NCBI GenBank assembly: GCA_018500075.1
Contig: JAHBAN010000198.1
Location: 1-13,800, forward strand
DNA length: 13,800 nucleotides
Direction: 5' to 3'
Source: Flavobacteriia bacterium
GTDB taxonomy: Bacteria; Bacteroidota; Bacteroidia; Flavobacteriales; Flavobacteriaceae
Below are positions 7,374 through 13,800 of this stretch, one piece after another. The number at the start of each line of letters is the position of its first letter. Position 1 is the stretch's first letter. Both the position numbers and the translations under genes were made by a program. The notes beneath the pieces are model-generated. The model was not told the DNA's origin. It searched no databases and worked only from the letters and a program-made list of their open reading frames with translations.

Positions 7374-8909
7374 TTAAAAGAGCGAGCCTTGCTCGGGCGG
7401 CTTGGCCACTGCGCCGCCACGCTTCGGCTTGCCCGCAAGACTCATCCGCCCGTCCGAAAACTCGATCTCAAATGTCGCTGCTTTTTGGGCTGCCTCCTTG
7501 GTGGTCAGGACCCCGTCTTCACCATGCACAACAGCATAACCCCGCGCCAAAGTCGCCTTGTAACTCAGCGTTTCGCGCAAGCGATCTGTCGCCTCAAGCC
7601 GCTCCGAAAGTGCCTTGAGCTGGCGCGCACCGCTGTCGGCCATCCGCTGCGACACACGCTCAAGATCACTGTTTTTGCGCGCCAGATCACGGCCAATCGC
7701 ATCACGATTCAGCCGCGCTCCGACACTTTCCAACTGCCGCGCTCGCGCGTCAAGATCGCGCAGCTTGAGGCGCGCGACAAAGCCTGAAAGCCTTTGACTG
7801 TCGCCCCGCAACGCACTTCTGAGAAGCGAAGGCCTAAGGCTTCCTGACGCATCCGACAGCGCAACACGCCGCAGCTGCACCCCACGGTGAAGCGCGGCGG
7901 GCAGGCGCTCGCTCGCGCGGTCGAGTCTCTGGCGCGGGGCTTCGACGAGGCTCTCGATACGTGGCAAAGCGCGCGCCAGATCCCGCAGGCGCTGGCCGCG
8001 GCGGCTGACCCCATTTGAAAGCGCATATGACATCCGTGAGCCTTGCTCGCCCACCCAAGCCAGAAGCTCCAGCCGCACAGGCACGGCAAGCTCTGCTGCC
8101 GCCGTGGGCGTGGGCGCACGCCTGTCGGACACAAAGTCAATCAGCGTGGTGTCGGTTTCATGGCCCACCGCCGAAATCAGCGGAATCTGCGAGGCCGCCA
8201 CAGCGCGCGCCACTATCTCCTCGTTGAAGCCCCAGAGGTCTTCAACCGATCCGCCGCCGCGCGCCACGATGATCAGATCAGGCCGGGGCAGCGCCCCGCC
8301 AGGGCTTAAGGCGTTAAAACCGGCAACCGCGCGGGCCACTTCGCCGGCGCATTTTTCCCCCTGAACCGCCACCGGCCAAACCAGAACCTTGCGCGGGAAT
8401 CTGTCGCGCAAACGGTGCAAAATATCGCGGATCACAGCACCCGAGGGCGAGGTCACCACACCAATCACCTCTGGCAAATAGGGCAATTCCTGCTTGCGCT
8501 CGGGCGCAAAAAGCCCTTCTGCCGCGAGCATTTGCTTGCGTTTTTCCAGCATCGCCATCAGCGCACCAACCCCTGCCGGGCGGATCTCCTCGATGATAAT
8601 CTGATAGCGCGATTGGCCGCCAAATGTCGTCATCCGTCCGACAGCGATCACTTCCATGCCTTCTTCGGGCTGAACCTGAAGACGCGTTGCCACACCCTTC
8701 CAGATCACACCGTTGATGACTGATTTGTCGTCTTTGAGATCGAGATAGATATGCCCGGACCGTGGCCGCGAGACACGGCCCACCTCGGCTCTGATTCGCA
8801 CGTGGCCGAACTCGCCCTCGATCACCCGCTTGATGGCGTTTGAAATCTCCGTAACCGAAAATTCGGGGGCATTGCCCGCCGCTTGGCCATCATCTATCAG
8901 ATCGGACAT
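7374..8909 (-). CDS. xseA: Exodeoxyribonuclease VII large subunit
   Basis: This 511-residue protein is the catalytic subunit of exonuclease VII, which degrades single-stranded DNA in both directions to short oligonucleotides and works with the small XseB subunit, not present in this window. The N-terminal OB-fold DNA-binding domain is at about 15-110 (SVTEISNAIKRVIE, SGHIYLDLKDD). The catalytic core contains GVVTSPSGAVIRDILHRL (about 150-167), DLIIVARGGGSVEDLWGFNE (211-230) and GHETDTTLIDFVSDRRAPTPTAAAE (249-273). A long, mostly helical Arg/Leu-rich coiled-coil region follows and ends in GSLF. Length is at the longer end for the family. I placed the start at MSDLIDDG because the OB fold follows directly and GAGG lies five bases upstream; the open frame extends 111 codons further up but overlaps purD. 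It is divergent from purD with 73 bases between starts. Confidence 0.95.
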   Translation of the reverse strand: MSDLIDDGQAAGNAPEFSVTEISNAIKRVIEGEFGHVRIRAEVGRVSRPRSGHIYLDLKDDKSVINGVIWKGVATRLQVQPEEGMEVIAVGRMTTFGGQSRYQIIIEEIRPAGVGALMAMLEKRKQMLAAEGLFAPERKQELPYLPEVIGVVTSPSGAVIRDILHRLRDRFPRKVLVWPVAVQGEKCAGEVARAVAGFNALSPGGALPRPDLIIVARGGGSVEDLWGFNEEIVARAVAASQIPLISAVGHETDTTLIDFVSDRRAPTPTAAAELAVPVRLELLAWVGEQGSRMSYALSNGVSRRGQRLRDLARALPRIESLVEAPRQRLDRASERLPAALHRGVQLRRVALSDASGSLRPSLLRSALRGDSQRLSGFVARLKLRDLDARARQLESVGARLNRDAIGRDLARKNSDLERVSQRMADSGARQLKALSERLEATDRLRETLSYKATLARGYAVVHGEDGVLTTKEAAQKAATFEIEFSDGRMSLAGKPKRGGAVAKPPEQGSLF

Positions 8910-8982
8910 TTCGCCTCGCTTGTATCTCTTTGCGCGCCAGCTTAGAACGCGGGCGAAAGAAGGCCAAGCAGGAGTTGTGCAG

Positions 8983-10248
8983 ATGAACATCCTTATCCTT
9001 GGAAGCGGAGGCCGCGAACACGCCCTCGCATGGGCCACAGCGCAAAACCCGAAGTGTGACAAGCTCTTCGTTGCTCCGGGCAATGCCGGGATTGCCGAGC
9101 TGGCCAGCTGCGTGGCGCTGGACATCAACTCTGGTGAGGCCGTGGTCGATTTTGCCCGCGCCCAATCCATCGACTTCGTGATTATCGGCCCTGAAGCCCC
9201 GCTCGCGGCCGGCGTCTCAGATACGCTGCGCGCGGCGGGCATCCTGACCTTCGGACCGAGCGCGGCTGCGGCTCAACTGGAAGCATCAAAAGCCTTTACC
9301 AAAGAGATTTGTGACGCGTCAGGCGCGCCCACAGCGGGCTATGCCCACTTCAGTGAACACGCGGCGGCGCGCGCCTATGTTGAGGCGCAAGGCGCACCGA
9401 TCGTGATCAAAGCCGATGGCCTCGCCGCAGGCAAAGGCGTCGTGGTTGCTATGACGCTTCAGGAGGCGCTTGCGGCGGTTGACGATATGTTCGGCGGCAG
9501 CCTTGGCGCAGCGGGCGCGGAAGTCGTGATCGAGGAGTTCATGGAGGGCGAGGAGGCCAGCTTCTTTGTGCTCTGTGACGGCGAAGAGGCGCTTCCGCTT
9601 GGCACGGCCCAAGACCACAAACGCGTCGGCGAAGGCGACACAGGCCCGAACACGGGCGGCATGGGCGCCTACTCGCCTGCCCCGGTGATGAGCGAAGCGA
9701 TCATCCAGAAAACCATGGACGAAATTGTGCGGCCCACTCTGCGCGAAATGATGCGCCGCGGCACGCCCTATCAGGGCGTTTTGTTTGTCGGGTTAATGAT
9801 CAAAGATGGTGCGCCCCGCCTTGTGGAATACAACGCCCGCTTTGGCGATCCTGAATGTCAGGTGCTTATGATGCGCCTCGGGGCGCAGGCCTTTGACCAC
9901 ATCCAAGCCGCCGCCGAGGGCCGGCTCCGCGAAGCCAAAGTGCATTGGGCCGATGACCATGCACTCACTGTGGTGATGGCGGCGAAAGGCTATCCCGCCA
10001 CTTACGAAAAAGGCACCGTGATCAGAGGATTGGAGGCGCTCGGGCAGTCCAGCTCGCAGATGGTATTTCATGCGGGAACAGCCCGATCGGGAGACGATAT
10101 CACGGCGGTTGGCGGACGGGTTCTTGCTGTCACGGCGCGGGCGGACACGCTGGAAGACGCGCATCGCCTCGCTTACGATATGATCCGTGAGATCGACTGG
10201 CCAAACGGGTTTTTCCGGTCCGATATCGGTTGGCGTGCCTTGGCCTGA
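8983..10248 (+). CDS. purD: Phosphoribosylamine--glycine ligase (GAR synthetase)
   Basis: This 421-residue ATP-grasp enzyme joins glycine to 5-phosphoribosylamine, the second step of purine synthesis. The N-terminal nucleotide-fold motif MNILILGSGGREHALAW, the ATP-grasp segment IKADGLAAGKGV (142-153), GPNTGGMGAYSPAP (221-234) and the metal-binding NARFGDPECQ (284-293) are all present and in order. Length is normal and no fused PurM or PurN domain is seen. AGGAG eight bases before the ATG supports this start; an ATG 51 codons upstream would run inside the start of xseA and is rejected. The last bases of the gene run into copy 2 of the dispersed repeat, which separates it from the convergent rpoH. 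Confidence 0.97.
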   Translation: MNILILGSGGREHALAWATAQNPKCDKLFVAPGNAGIAELASCVALDINSGEAVVDFARAQSIDFVIIGPEAPLAAGVSDTLRAAGILTFGPSAAAAQLEASKAFTKEICDASGAPTAGYAHFSEHAAARAYVEAQGAPIVIKADGLAAGKGVVVAMTLQEALAAVDDMFGGSLGAAGAEVVIEEFMEGEEASFFVLCDGEEALPLGTAQDHKRVGEGDTGPNTGGMGAYSPAPVMSEAIIQKTMDEIVRPTLREMMRRGTPYQGVLFVGLMIKDGAPRLVEYNARFGDPECQVLMMRLGAQAFDHIQAAAEGRLREAKVHWADDHALTVVMAAKGYPATYEKGTVIRGLEALGQSSSQMVFHAGTARSGDDITAVGGRVLAVTARADTLEDAHRLAYDMIREIDWPNGFFRSDIGWRALA

Positions 10249-10335
10249 TTTCGAATTTGCTTCCCAAATCCGACCCGTTGAGGGGGACGCTGTCCCCCTC
10301 AAACTCCCCCTGGGATATTTATCGAAAGAAAAAGG
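10247..10335 (+). repeat. Dispersed intergenic repeat copy 2, between convergent purD and rpoH
   Basis: It begins at the purD stop codon with TTCGAATTTGCTTCC and the small hairpin ATTTG/CAAAT (10255-10269), then CGACCCG. A perfect 11-base-pair stem follows, TTGAGGGGGAC/GTCCCCCTCAA, with a 3-base loop (10278-10302). The tail CTCCCCCTGGGATATTT with GAAAGAAAAAG (10304-10334) ends it. Both flanks match copy 1 at 5300-5436, but the central hairpins differ. It lies where both genes need to stop, and the strong hairpin could slow or end transcription from either side, although neither strand has a proper U tract just after the stem. Confidence 0.75.
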
Positions 10336-10345
10336 ATCGGGCAGA

Positions 10346-11242
10346 TTAAGCGCTCGCAAGCATCCCGCGGTCTTTGGCAAGGTCGCGCATCCGCTTTTGC
10401 AGCTTTTCAAAGGCGCGCACCTCGATCTGACGGATCCGCTCGCGGCTGACGTCATACTGGCTGGACAGGTCTTCCAGCGTTATGGTTTCTTCGGACAGGC
10501 GGCGCTGTGTGAGGATGTCTTTCTCGCGTTCATTGAGCACATCCATCGCCTCGGCCAGCAGCTCGCGGCGCGCTGTCAGCTCGTCACGCGCTTCATAATC
10601 ACCCGCCTGATCCGCATCTTCGTCCTCAAGCCAATCCTGCCACTGCATCGTGCCTTCGCCCTCAGAGCCAACCGTGGCATTGAGTGAGGCATCTCCGCCC
10701 GACAAGCGGCGGTTCATCGAGATGACTTCTGCTTCGGTCACGCCGAGGTCTGTCGCGATACGTTCTACATTTTCCGGGCGCATATCGCCCTCTTCCAACG
10801 CGCCAATTCGCGCTTTCGCTTTGCGCAGATTGAAGAAAAGCTTCTTTTGAGCCGAAGTTGTTCCGAGCTTCACAAGGCTCCAGGAGCGCAAGATATACTC
10901 CTGAATGCTCGCGCGGATCCACCACATTGCATAGGTCGCCAGCCGGAAGCCTTTTTCCGGGTCAAAGCGTTTTACCGCCTGCATGAGGCCCACATTCGCC
11001 TCTGAAATCACTTCGGCCTGGGGCAGACCATAGCCGCGATACCCCATTGCGATCTTCGCGGCGAGCCGCAGGTGCGACGTGACCATCCGGTGGGCAGCCT
11101 CGGTGTCTTCCTGCTCGACCCAGCGTTTGGCCAGCATATATTCTTCTTCTGGCTCCAGCAGGGGAAATTTGCGGATTTCCTGCATATAGCGGTTCAAACC
11201 GCCCTCTGGCGTTGGTGCTGGTAAATTCTTGTAGTTACTCAT
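10346..11242 (-). CDS. rpoH: RNA polymerase heat-shock sigma factor RpoH (RpoH-I type)
   Basis: This 298-residue sigma-70-family factor directs RNA polymerase to heat-shock and stress promoters. Region 2 is clear (SEANVGLMQAVKRFDPEKGFRLATYAMWWIR, 80-110). The RpoH box that marks the family and contacts core polymerase reads QKKLFFNLRK (132-141). Region 4 contains LEDLSSQYDVSRERIRQIEVRAFEKLQ, the -35-binding helix-turn-helix. The N-terminus (NLPAPTPEGGLNRYMQEI) resembles the RpoH-I of Rhodobacter rather than the RpoH-II paralogue, so a second RpoH is probably encoded elsewhere. AGGGG six bases upstream supports the ATG at 11242. A promoter lies just upstream. No obvious temperature-sensing hairpin blocks the Shine-Dalgarno in the short leader, so control is more likely by transcription or protein turnover. 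Confidence 0.96.
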   Translation of the reverse strand: MSNYKNLPAPTPEGGLNRYMQEIRKFPLLEPEEEYMLAKRWVEQEDTEAAHRMVTSHLRLAAKIAMGYRGYGLPQAEVISEANVGLMQAVKRFDPEKGFRLATYAMWWIRASIQEYILRSWSLVKLGTTSAQKKLFFNLRKAKARIGALEEGDMRPENVERIATDLGVTEAEVISMNRRLSGGDASLNATVGSEGEGTMQWQDWLEDEDADQAGDYEARDELTARRELLAEAMDVLNEREKDILTQRRLSEETITLEDLSSQYDVSRERIRQIEVRAFEKLQKRMRDLAKDRGMLASA

Positions 11243-11279
11243 GTCTGTCCCCTCCCATTATGTAACAGGACTTAACATT

Positions 11280-11308
11280 GATCTAGGTGCGCCCTCGCGG
11301 CTTTTCAA
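11280..11308 (-). promoter_or_regulatory. rpoH promoter, TTGAAA-N17-TAGATC
   Basis: On the minus strand TTGAAA (11308-11303), within CTTGAAA, is followed after exactly 17 bases by TAGATC (11285-11280). The implied transcription start is near 11273, giving a leader of about 30 bases before rpoH. The CTTGAAA element also matches the -35 of RpoH-type promoters, so the gene could be read by the housekeeping sigma factor, by RpoH itself, or by both. Confidence 0.55.
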
Positions 11309-11392
11309 GGCCAGCCCGGCGCAAGAGGCAAGTTCACACAAAGCTCTGCCCCTATTACGCGGCCATCCTCTGATGGGATCAGAAATATAGCG

Positions 11393-11713
11393 TTAAAGCT
11401 TGCCTGTCACATAATGTGGCCCGCTGAAGCTGACCGAGACAGAGCGCTCGGTGCCCAAAGGCAAAACCGTGTCTATGTATGCTGTCAAATCGGCCAGCAA
11501 CGCGGCCATAAAACCGGCGTCCCGATGTGCTTTGGGCAACAAGGAGACTGTAAGCAATACATGGCTGTGATGGGCCTCGGCCGCCGGGTAGGCCCGGCCC
11601 TTGCAAGCGCCTGAGTTCGGGTCGCGGGTCTGGATCAGCGCCTCGATCTTGCGCAAGATCTCGCGGGCATCCAAAGCGAGGTCGGATGAATACTTCAATT
11701 CGGCGTGGGGCAT
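11393..11713 (-). CDS. Small tautomerase-fold protein, 5-carboxymethyl-2-hydroxymuconate isomerase-like
   Basis: This 106-residue protein starts MPHAELKYSSDL, so after removal of Met it would have an N-terminal proline, the catalytic base of the tautomerase superfamily. The spacing of the following segments (LRKIEALIQTRD, KGRAYPAAEAHHSHVLLTVSLLP, MAALLADLTAYID, VSVSFSGPHYVT) resembles the CHMI family (HpaF). It is shorter than HpaF, which has about 125 residues. No homoprotocatechuate-pathway genes lie nearby, so an aromatic-degradation role is doubtful and the true substrate is unknown. It starts one base after the rluD stop (TGA-A-ATG), which implies translational coupling, and GGAG lies just upstream inside the end of rluD. 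A weak hairpin (11369-11383) follows the gene without a U tract, so transcription may continue into rpoH. Confidence 0.7.
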   Translation of the reverse strand: MPHAELKYSSDLALDAREILRKIEALIQTRDPNSGACKGRAYPAAEAHHSHVLLTVSLLPKAHRDAGFMAALLADLTAYIDTVLPLGTERSVSVSFSGPHYVTGKL

Positions 11714-11714
11714 T

Positions 11715-12743
11715 TCACTCTCCGGACAAAGCCGTCAACACATCCAGCATATCTTGCGGCAAACGAGATTCAAACCGCAGTATTTCGCCGCTGACAGGGT
11801 GCTCAAATCCGAGGCTGGCGGCATGAAGCGCCTGCCGCTCAAAGCCCTTCACAGCGGCCACTACCCCTGCGCCAAAGGCTTTTTCACTGAGCTTGCGCCG
11901 CCCGCCATAGACGGGGTCGCCGACAAGCCCGTGCCCGGCGTGCGCCATATGCACACGGATTTGATGGGTGCGGCCCGTTTCCAGCCAGCAATCGACCAAG
12001 GCAAGGCTCTCGGGCCGGCCATAAGCCTCGACCACACGCGCCCGCGTCACTGCGTGCCGCCCACCCTCAAAAAAGACAGCCTGACGTTGGCGGTCATGCT
12101 TGTGGCGCGCCAGTTGGGTTTGGATTTTCATAACGCCACCCGGTTCAAAGCTCACCCCTTTTGTGCCGCGCAACCGCGGATCTGAGGCGTCAGGAACCCC
12201 GTAGACAAGCGCGCGATAATGCCGCTCGACGCTGTGCTTCTCAAATTGTGCCGCAAGTCCGTGATGTGCCACATCCGACTTGGCAACCACCAGAAGACCA
12301 CTCGTGTCTTTATCGATTCGGTGCACAATTCCGGGGCGTGCGACGCCGCCAACACCGCTCAGGGACGCCCCGCAGTGATGCATCAGCGCGTTCACAAGCG
12401 TGTTATCGGGTGTGCCGGGCGCAGGATGCACAACCATTCCCGCAGGCTTGTTGATTACAATGAGCGCATCGTCTTCATAGACGACATCAAGCGCAATCTC
12501 TTGCGGGAGAATGTGGCTCTCACTGGCCGCGGCCAGCACAATCTCCACCAGATCACCCTCGTCAACCTTGGCTTTCGGATTGTTGGCAACCACACCATTG
12601 ATGCGCACGGCGCCCTCCTCCATCAGCCGGGCGAGCCGCGTGCGGCTCAAGGAAGCCGCCTCTGGCACATCGCGCGAAAGCGCCTTATCAAGGCGGCCAG
12701 GCGGATCCTCAAGGATCCTGAATTCTAGCGAGGCGTCTGCCAT
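11715..12743 (-). CDS. rluD: RluD-family 23S rRNA pseudouridine synthase
   Basis: This 342-residue enzyme converts specific uridines of 23S rRNA to pseudouridine. An S4 RNA-binding domain fills about residues 16-70 (GRLDKALSRDV, SRTRLARLMEEGAVRING, KVDEGDLVEI). The catalytic domain has VINKPAGMVVHPAPG (96-110) and the RluA/RluD signature HRIDKDTSGLLVVAKSD with catalytic Asp144. The later GRTHQIRVHMAHAGHGLVGDPVYGG block is also present. Domain order and length match RluD rather than the shorter RluA or RluC; a role at the helix-69 uridines is inferred from that. The ATG shares a CATG with the divergent small membrane-protein gene, and no good Shine-Dalgarno precedes it, so translation may be leaderless or weak. 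It is followed by the tautomerase-fold gene and then rpoH. Confidence 0.92.
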   Translation of the reverse strand: MADASLEFRILEDPPGRLDKALSRDVPEAASLSRTRLARLMEEGAVRINGVVANNPKAKVDEGDLVEIVLAAASESHILPQEIALDVVYEDDALIVINKPAGMVVHPAPGTPDNTLVNALMHHCGASLSGVGGVARPGIVHRIDKDTSGLLVVAKSDVAHHGLAAQFEKHSVERHYRALVYGVPDASDPRLRGTKGVSFEPGGVMKIQTQLARHKHDRQRQAVFFEGGRHAVTRARVVEAYGRPESLALVDCWLETGRTHQIRVHMAHAGHGLVGDPVYGGRRKLSEKAFGAGVVAAVKGFERQALHAASLGFEHPVSGEILRFESRLPQDMLDVLTALSGE

Positions 12744-13059
12744 GAGTAAAACCCCCGAAGGTCTTGAAGAAAAGGACGTTGACCCAAGCCTCGTGCGTTA
12801 CCTCAAACTCTTGGTAACAACCCTTGCCGGGGTGATGATTGTCGGGCTTGTAGCGGTCATTGCCTTGCTTGTCATCCGCTTGAATGCCGATGTTCCGCCG
12901 CTGCCTGCGCGGATAGCCCTTCCTGAGGGCACGAAGGCGCAAGCCTTTACCCAAGGCGAAAACTGGTTTGCTGTTGTTACAGAAGACGAGCGCATCCTGA
13001 TCTTTGCCCGCGATGGCGGGACGCTCATTCAGGAGATCAGCATTGCAAATCAGGAGTGA
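12742..13059 (+). CDS. Small single-helix membrane protein, DUF6476-like
   Basis: This 105-residue protein has an acidic N-terminus (about 20 residues), one hydrophobic helix at about 22-46 (LKLLVTTLAGVMIVGLVAVIALLVI), a proline-rich turn (NADVPPLPARIALPEG) and a C-terminal domain of short strands (AQAFTQGENWFAVVTEDERILIFARDGG). The single helix with a probably periplasmic tail suggests an inner-membrane protein; its function is unknown. It resembles the DUF6476 family of Rhodobacteraceae, from memory of that family. GAGG eight bases upstream, inside the rluD coding sequence, supports this ATG; a longer frame from 12511 lies entirely within rluD and is rejected. Its start overlaps the divergent rluD start by two bases and its stop abuts the tRNA-His 3' end. 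Confidence 0.82.
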   Translation: MSKTPEGLEEKDVDPSLVRYLKLLVTTLAGVMIVGLVAVIALLVIRLNADVPPLPARIALPEGTKAQAFTQGENWFAVVTEDERILIFARDGGTLIQEISIANQE

Positions 13060-13136
13060 TGGTACCGCCTCCCCGGCTCGAACGGGGGACCCCTGGTTCC
13101 ACAAACCAGTGCTCTAACCAACTGAGCTAAGGCGGC
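13060..13136 (-). tRNA. tRNA-His (anticodon GTG), encoded CCA, no G-1
   Basis: The minus strand folds into a complete 77-base cloverleaf. The acceptor stem is GCCGCCT/AGGCGGT, the D arm is GCTC/GAGC, and the anticodon arm CTGGT-TTGTGGA-ACCAG carries anticodon GTG. The T arm is CCCCG-TTCGAGC-CGGGG. A73 and CCA are both encoded. Most bacterial tRNA-His genes encode an extra G at -1 opposite C73; here position -1 is T and the discriminator is A, the form known from a clade of alphaproteobacteria. The terminal pair is G1-U72, a wobble. The 3' end touches the stop codon of the convergent plus-strand gene. Confidence 0.97.
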
Positions 13137-13146
13137 ATTGCGGGTG

Positions 13147-13174
13147 ATTTAACTTTCCATGCGCATGAATGCAA
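13147..13174 (-). promoter_or_regulatory. Candidate promoter of the tRNA-His gene
   Basis: On the minus strand TTGCAT (13174-13169), sixteen bases, then TTAAAT (13152-13147). The tRNA begins ten bases after the -10 element, which would leave a 5' leader of only three or four bases for RNase P. The match and position are good but were judged by eye. A perfect TTGACA lies further upstream (about 13222-13217) without a matching -10. Confidence 0.4.
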
Positions 13175-13382
13175 GAGCCTTAAAGCTCAATTTCCAGCTT
13201 TGTTTATCACGCCACCTGTCAACGCCTGAAACAGGTTTTGAGCAGGCACCGAACACGCCAGAGCATAGCGCTTGGTGCAAATACGGTGATAACGACAGTC
13301 TTCCCACCCGTGCTTGCGCCAGCTCGCTTGCATCAGAAGCCAAAATTCGCTAGCTCACAGAGAAGACTGAAGGAGAGCCGTC

Positions 13383-13562
13383 ATGGGCATCAACACCGAA
13401 CGCGACATTGAAGCCAACTTGCAAATCGGCCCGACCGATCAAGGCATGGTGCGTATCTTCATTGAGGCAAACGGCGTCGAAATTCCAATGGATTTCACCT
13501 CTGAGGAAGCCGAAGAAATCGCGGAAGAGATCCTTGCAGCGGCCAAAGCTGTCAAAGGCTAA
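13383..13562 (+). CDS. Small conserved acidic protein, DUF6324-like
   Basis: This gene encodes 59 residues. The protein begins MGINTERDIEANLQIGPTDQ, continues with a likely beta-hairpin (GMVRIFIEANGVEIPMDF) and ends in an acidic helix (SEEAEEIAEEILAAAKAVKG). It has no signal peptide or membrane segment and should be a small cytosolic protein. It resembles the DUF6324 family found in Rhodobacteraceae, from memory; no function is known. AGGAG eight bases before the ATG is a strong Shine-Dalgarno, and the composition matches a real coding sequence. It stands alone between the tRNA-His promoter region and the RNA-like region at the right edge. Confidence 0.85.
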   Translation: MGINTERDIEANLQIGPTDQGMVRIFIEANGVEIPMDFTSEEAEEIAEEILAAAKAVKG

Positions 13563-13651
13563 GGCGCTTTATACGCGGCAGGAAAGAGAGCGGCAAAGAC
13601 GCGGCACTCCGGCCAATACTCCGCCTTTACACATAGCCTTGTGAACACCAC

Positions 13652-13680
13652 TTGCGCCGCGCCATCACAAGCCCTACCTA
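13652..13680 (+). promoter_or_regulatory. Candidate promoter for the right-edge transcript, TTGCGC-N17-TACCTA
   Basis: TTGCGC (13652-13657) is followed after exactly 17 bases by TACCTA (13675-13680). This is a plausible housekeeping promoter with start near 13687. It follows the DUF6324-like gene by about 90 bases and precedes a stretch with RNA-like secondary structure. Confidence 0.35.
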
Positions 13681-13686
13681 AAGCAA

Positions 13687-13800
13687 GACGGCTTCTGCCC
13701 TTCTCGTTTTACGGTTGCATTCCGGTGGCCTTAAGCATTCCGAGGGAGTTGGCTCTGTCATGGCCCTGGCCATGTTACCTGACGCCCACCTGTACATACA
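13687..13800 (+). ncRNA. 5' part of a possible structured RNA, perhaps 6S RNA
   Basis: No convincing gene occupies the last 110 bases. The DNA contains a perfect hairpin CATGGC-CCTG-GCCATG (13759-13774), enclosed by an imperfect helix GTTGGC/GCCCAC (13748-13753 with 13784-13789, five of six pairs). The asymmetric internal loop between them is TCTGT on one side and TTACCTGAC on the other. A candidate promoter lies at the right distance upstream. The pattern and wording resemble alphaproteobacterial 6S RNA, which would continue past the edge, but I cannot confirm it. The ATG at 13760 opens a 13-codon frame to the edge; it sits inside the hairpin and its GAGGGAG is 11 bases away, so a gene start is less likely. 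Confidence 0.35.

Noticed and set aside
11369..11383. Hairpin TCTGAT-GGG-ATCAGA after the tautomerase-fold gene as a terminator
   Set aside because: The 6-base-pair stem is AT-containing and weak, and on the minus strand it is followed by GGATGG with no U run.
13060..13382. Integration site at the tRNA-His gene
   Set aside because: No integrase, no direct repeat of the tRNA 3' end, and ordinary small genes lie on both sides.
13760..13800. Possible gene start ATG GCC CTG at the right edge
   Set aside because: Only 13 codons are visible, the Shine-Dalgarno is 11 bases away and the ATG lies inside a perfect hairpin; a structured RNA explains the region better, though the edge prevents certainty.

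Overview
The window reads as a piece of chromosome from a marine alphaproteobacterium of the Rhodobacteraceae (Roseobacter group). The basis is the RpoH-I-type sigma factor, the tRNA-His that lacks G-1, two small proteins typical of that family (DUF6476-like and DUF6324-like), an H-NOX/diguanylate cyclase pair, a pyrrolysine-free MttB homologue, and a family-type dispersed intergenic repeat. No phage, transposon, CRISPR or plasmid gene is visible. The base composition is GC-rich throughout, and the genes look like resident core or soft-core genes.

Layout. Positions 1-268 hold the N-terminal part of an unrecognised minus-strand gene that runs off the left edge; the first ~68 bases contain no adenine and look like an assembly or read-end artefact. 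A class III PLP aminotransferase follows on the plus strand (419-1693). Facing it is a minus-strand cluster, read from right to left: a DUF4153 membrane protein, an H-NOX-fold protein, and an HNOBA-GGDEF diguanylate cyclase whose start overlaps the H-NOX stop. In this H-NOX the heme-ligand histidine is replaced by proline and the YxSxR motif has become YxSxV. The sensor half of a known nitric-oxide/c-di-GMP module may therefore have lost canonical heme binding while the cyclase stays intact. This is the most interesting signal in the window.

About 530 bases without a gene (5182-5714) carry a multi-hairpin dispersed repeat, a perfect 12-base palindrome and a probable terminator for the next gene, an orphan MttB-family methyltransferase (5715-7271, minus). 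Then come xseA (minus) and purD (plus), transcribed divergently. purD converges on rpoH across a second copy of the dispersed repeat.

Right side. On the minus strand, rluD, a small tautomerase-fold protein and rpoH lie in one direction; rpoH has its own well-formed promoter. The rluD start codon overlaps the start codon of a divergent one-helix membrane protein (DUF6476-like) inside a single CATG. That gene's stop codon directly abuts the 3' end of a convergent tRNA-His. A 59-residue conserved protein (DUF6324-like) follows. The last ~110 bases look like the beginning of a structured RNA, possibly 6S RNA, with its own promoter.
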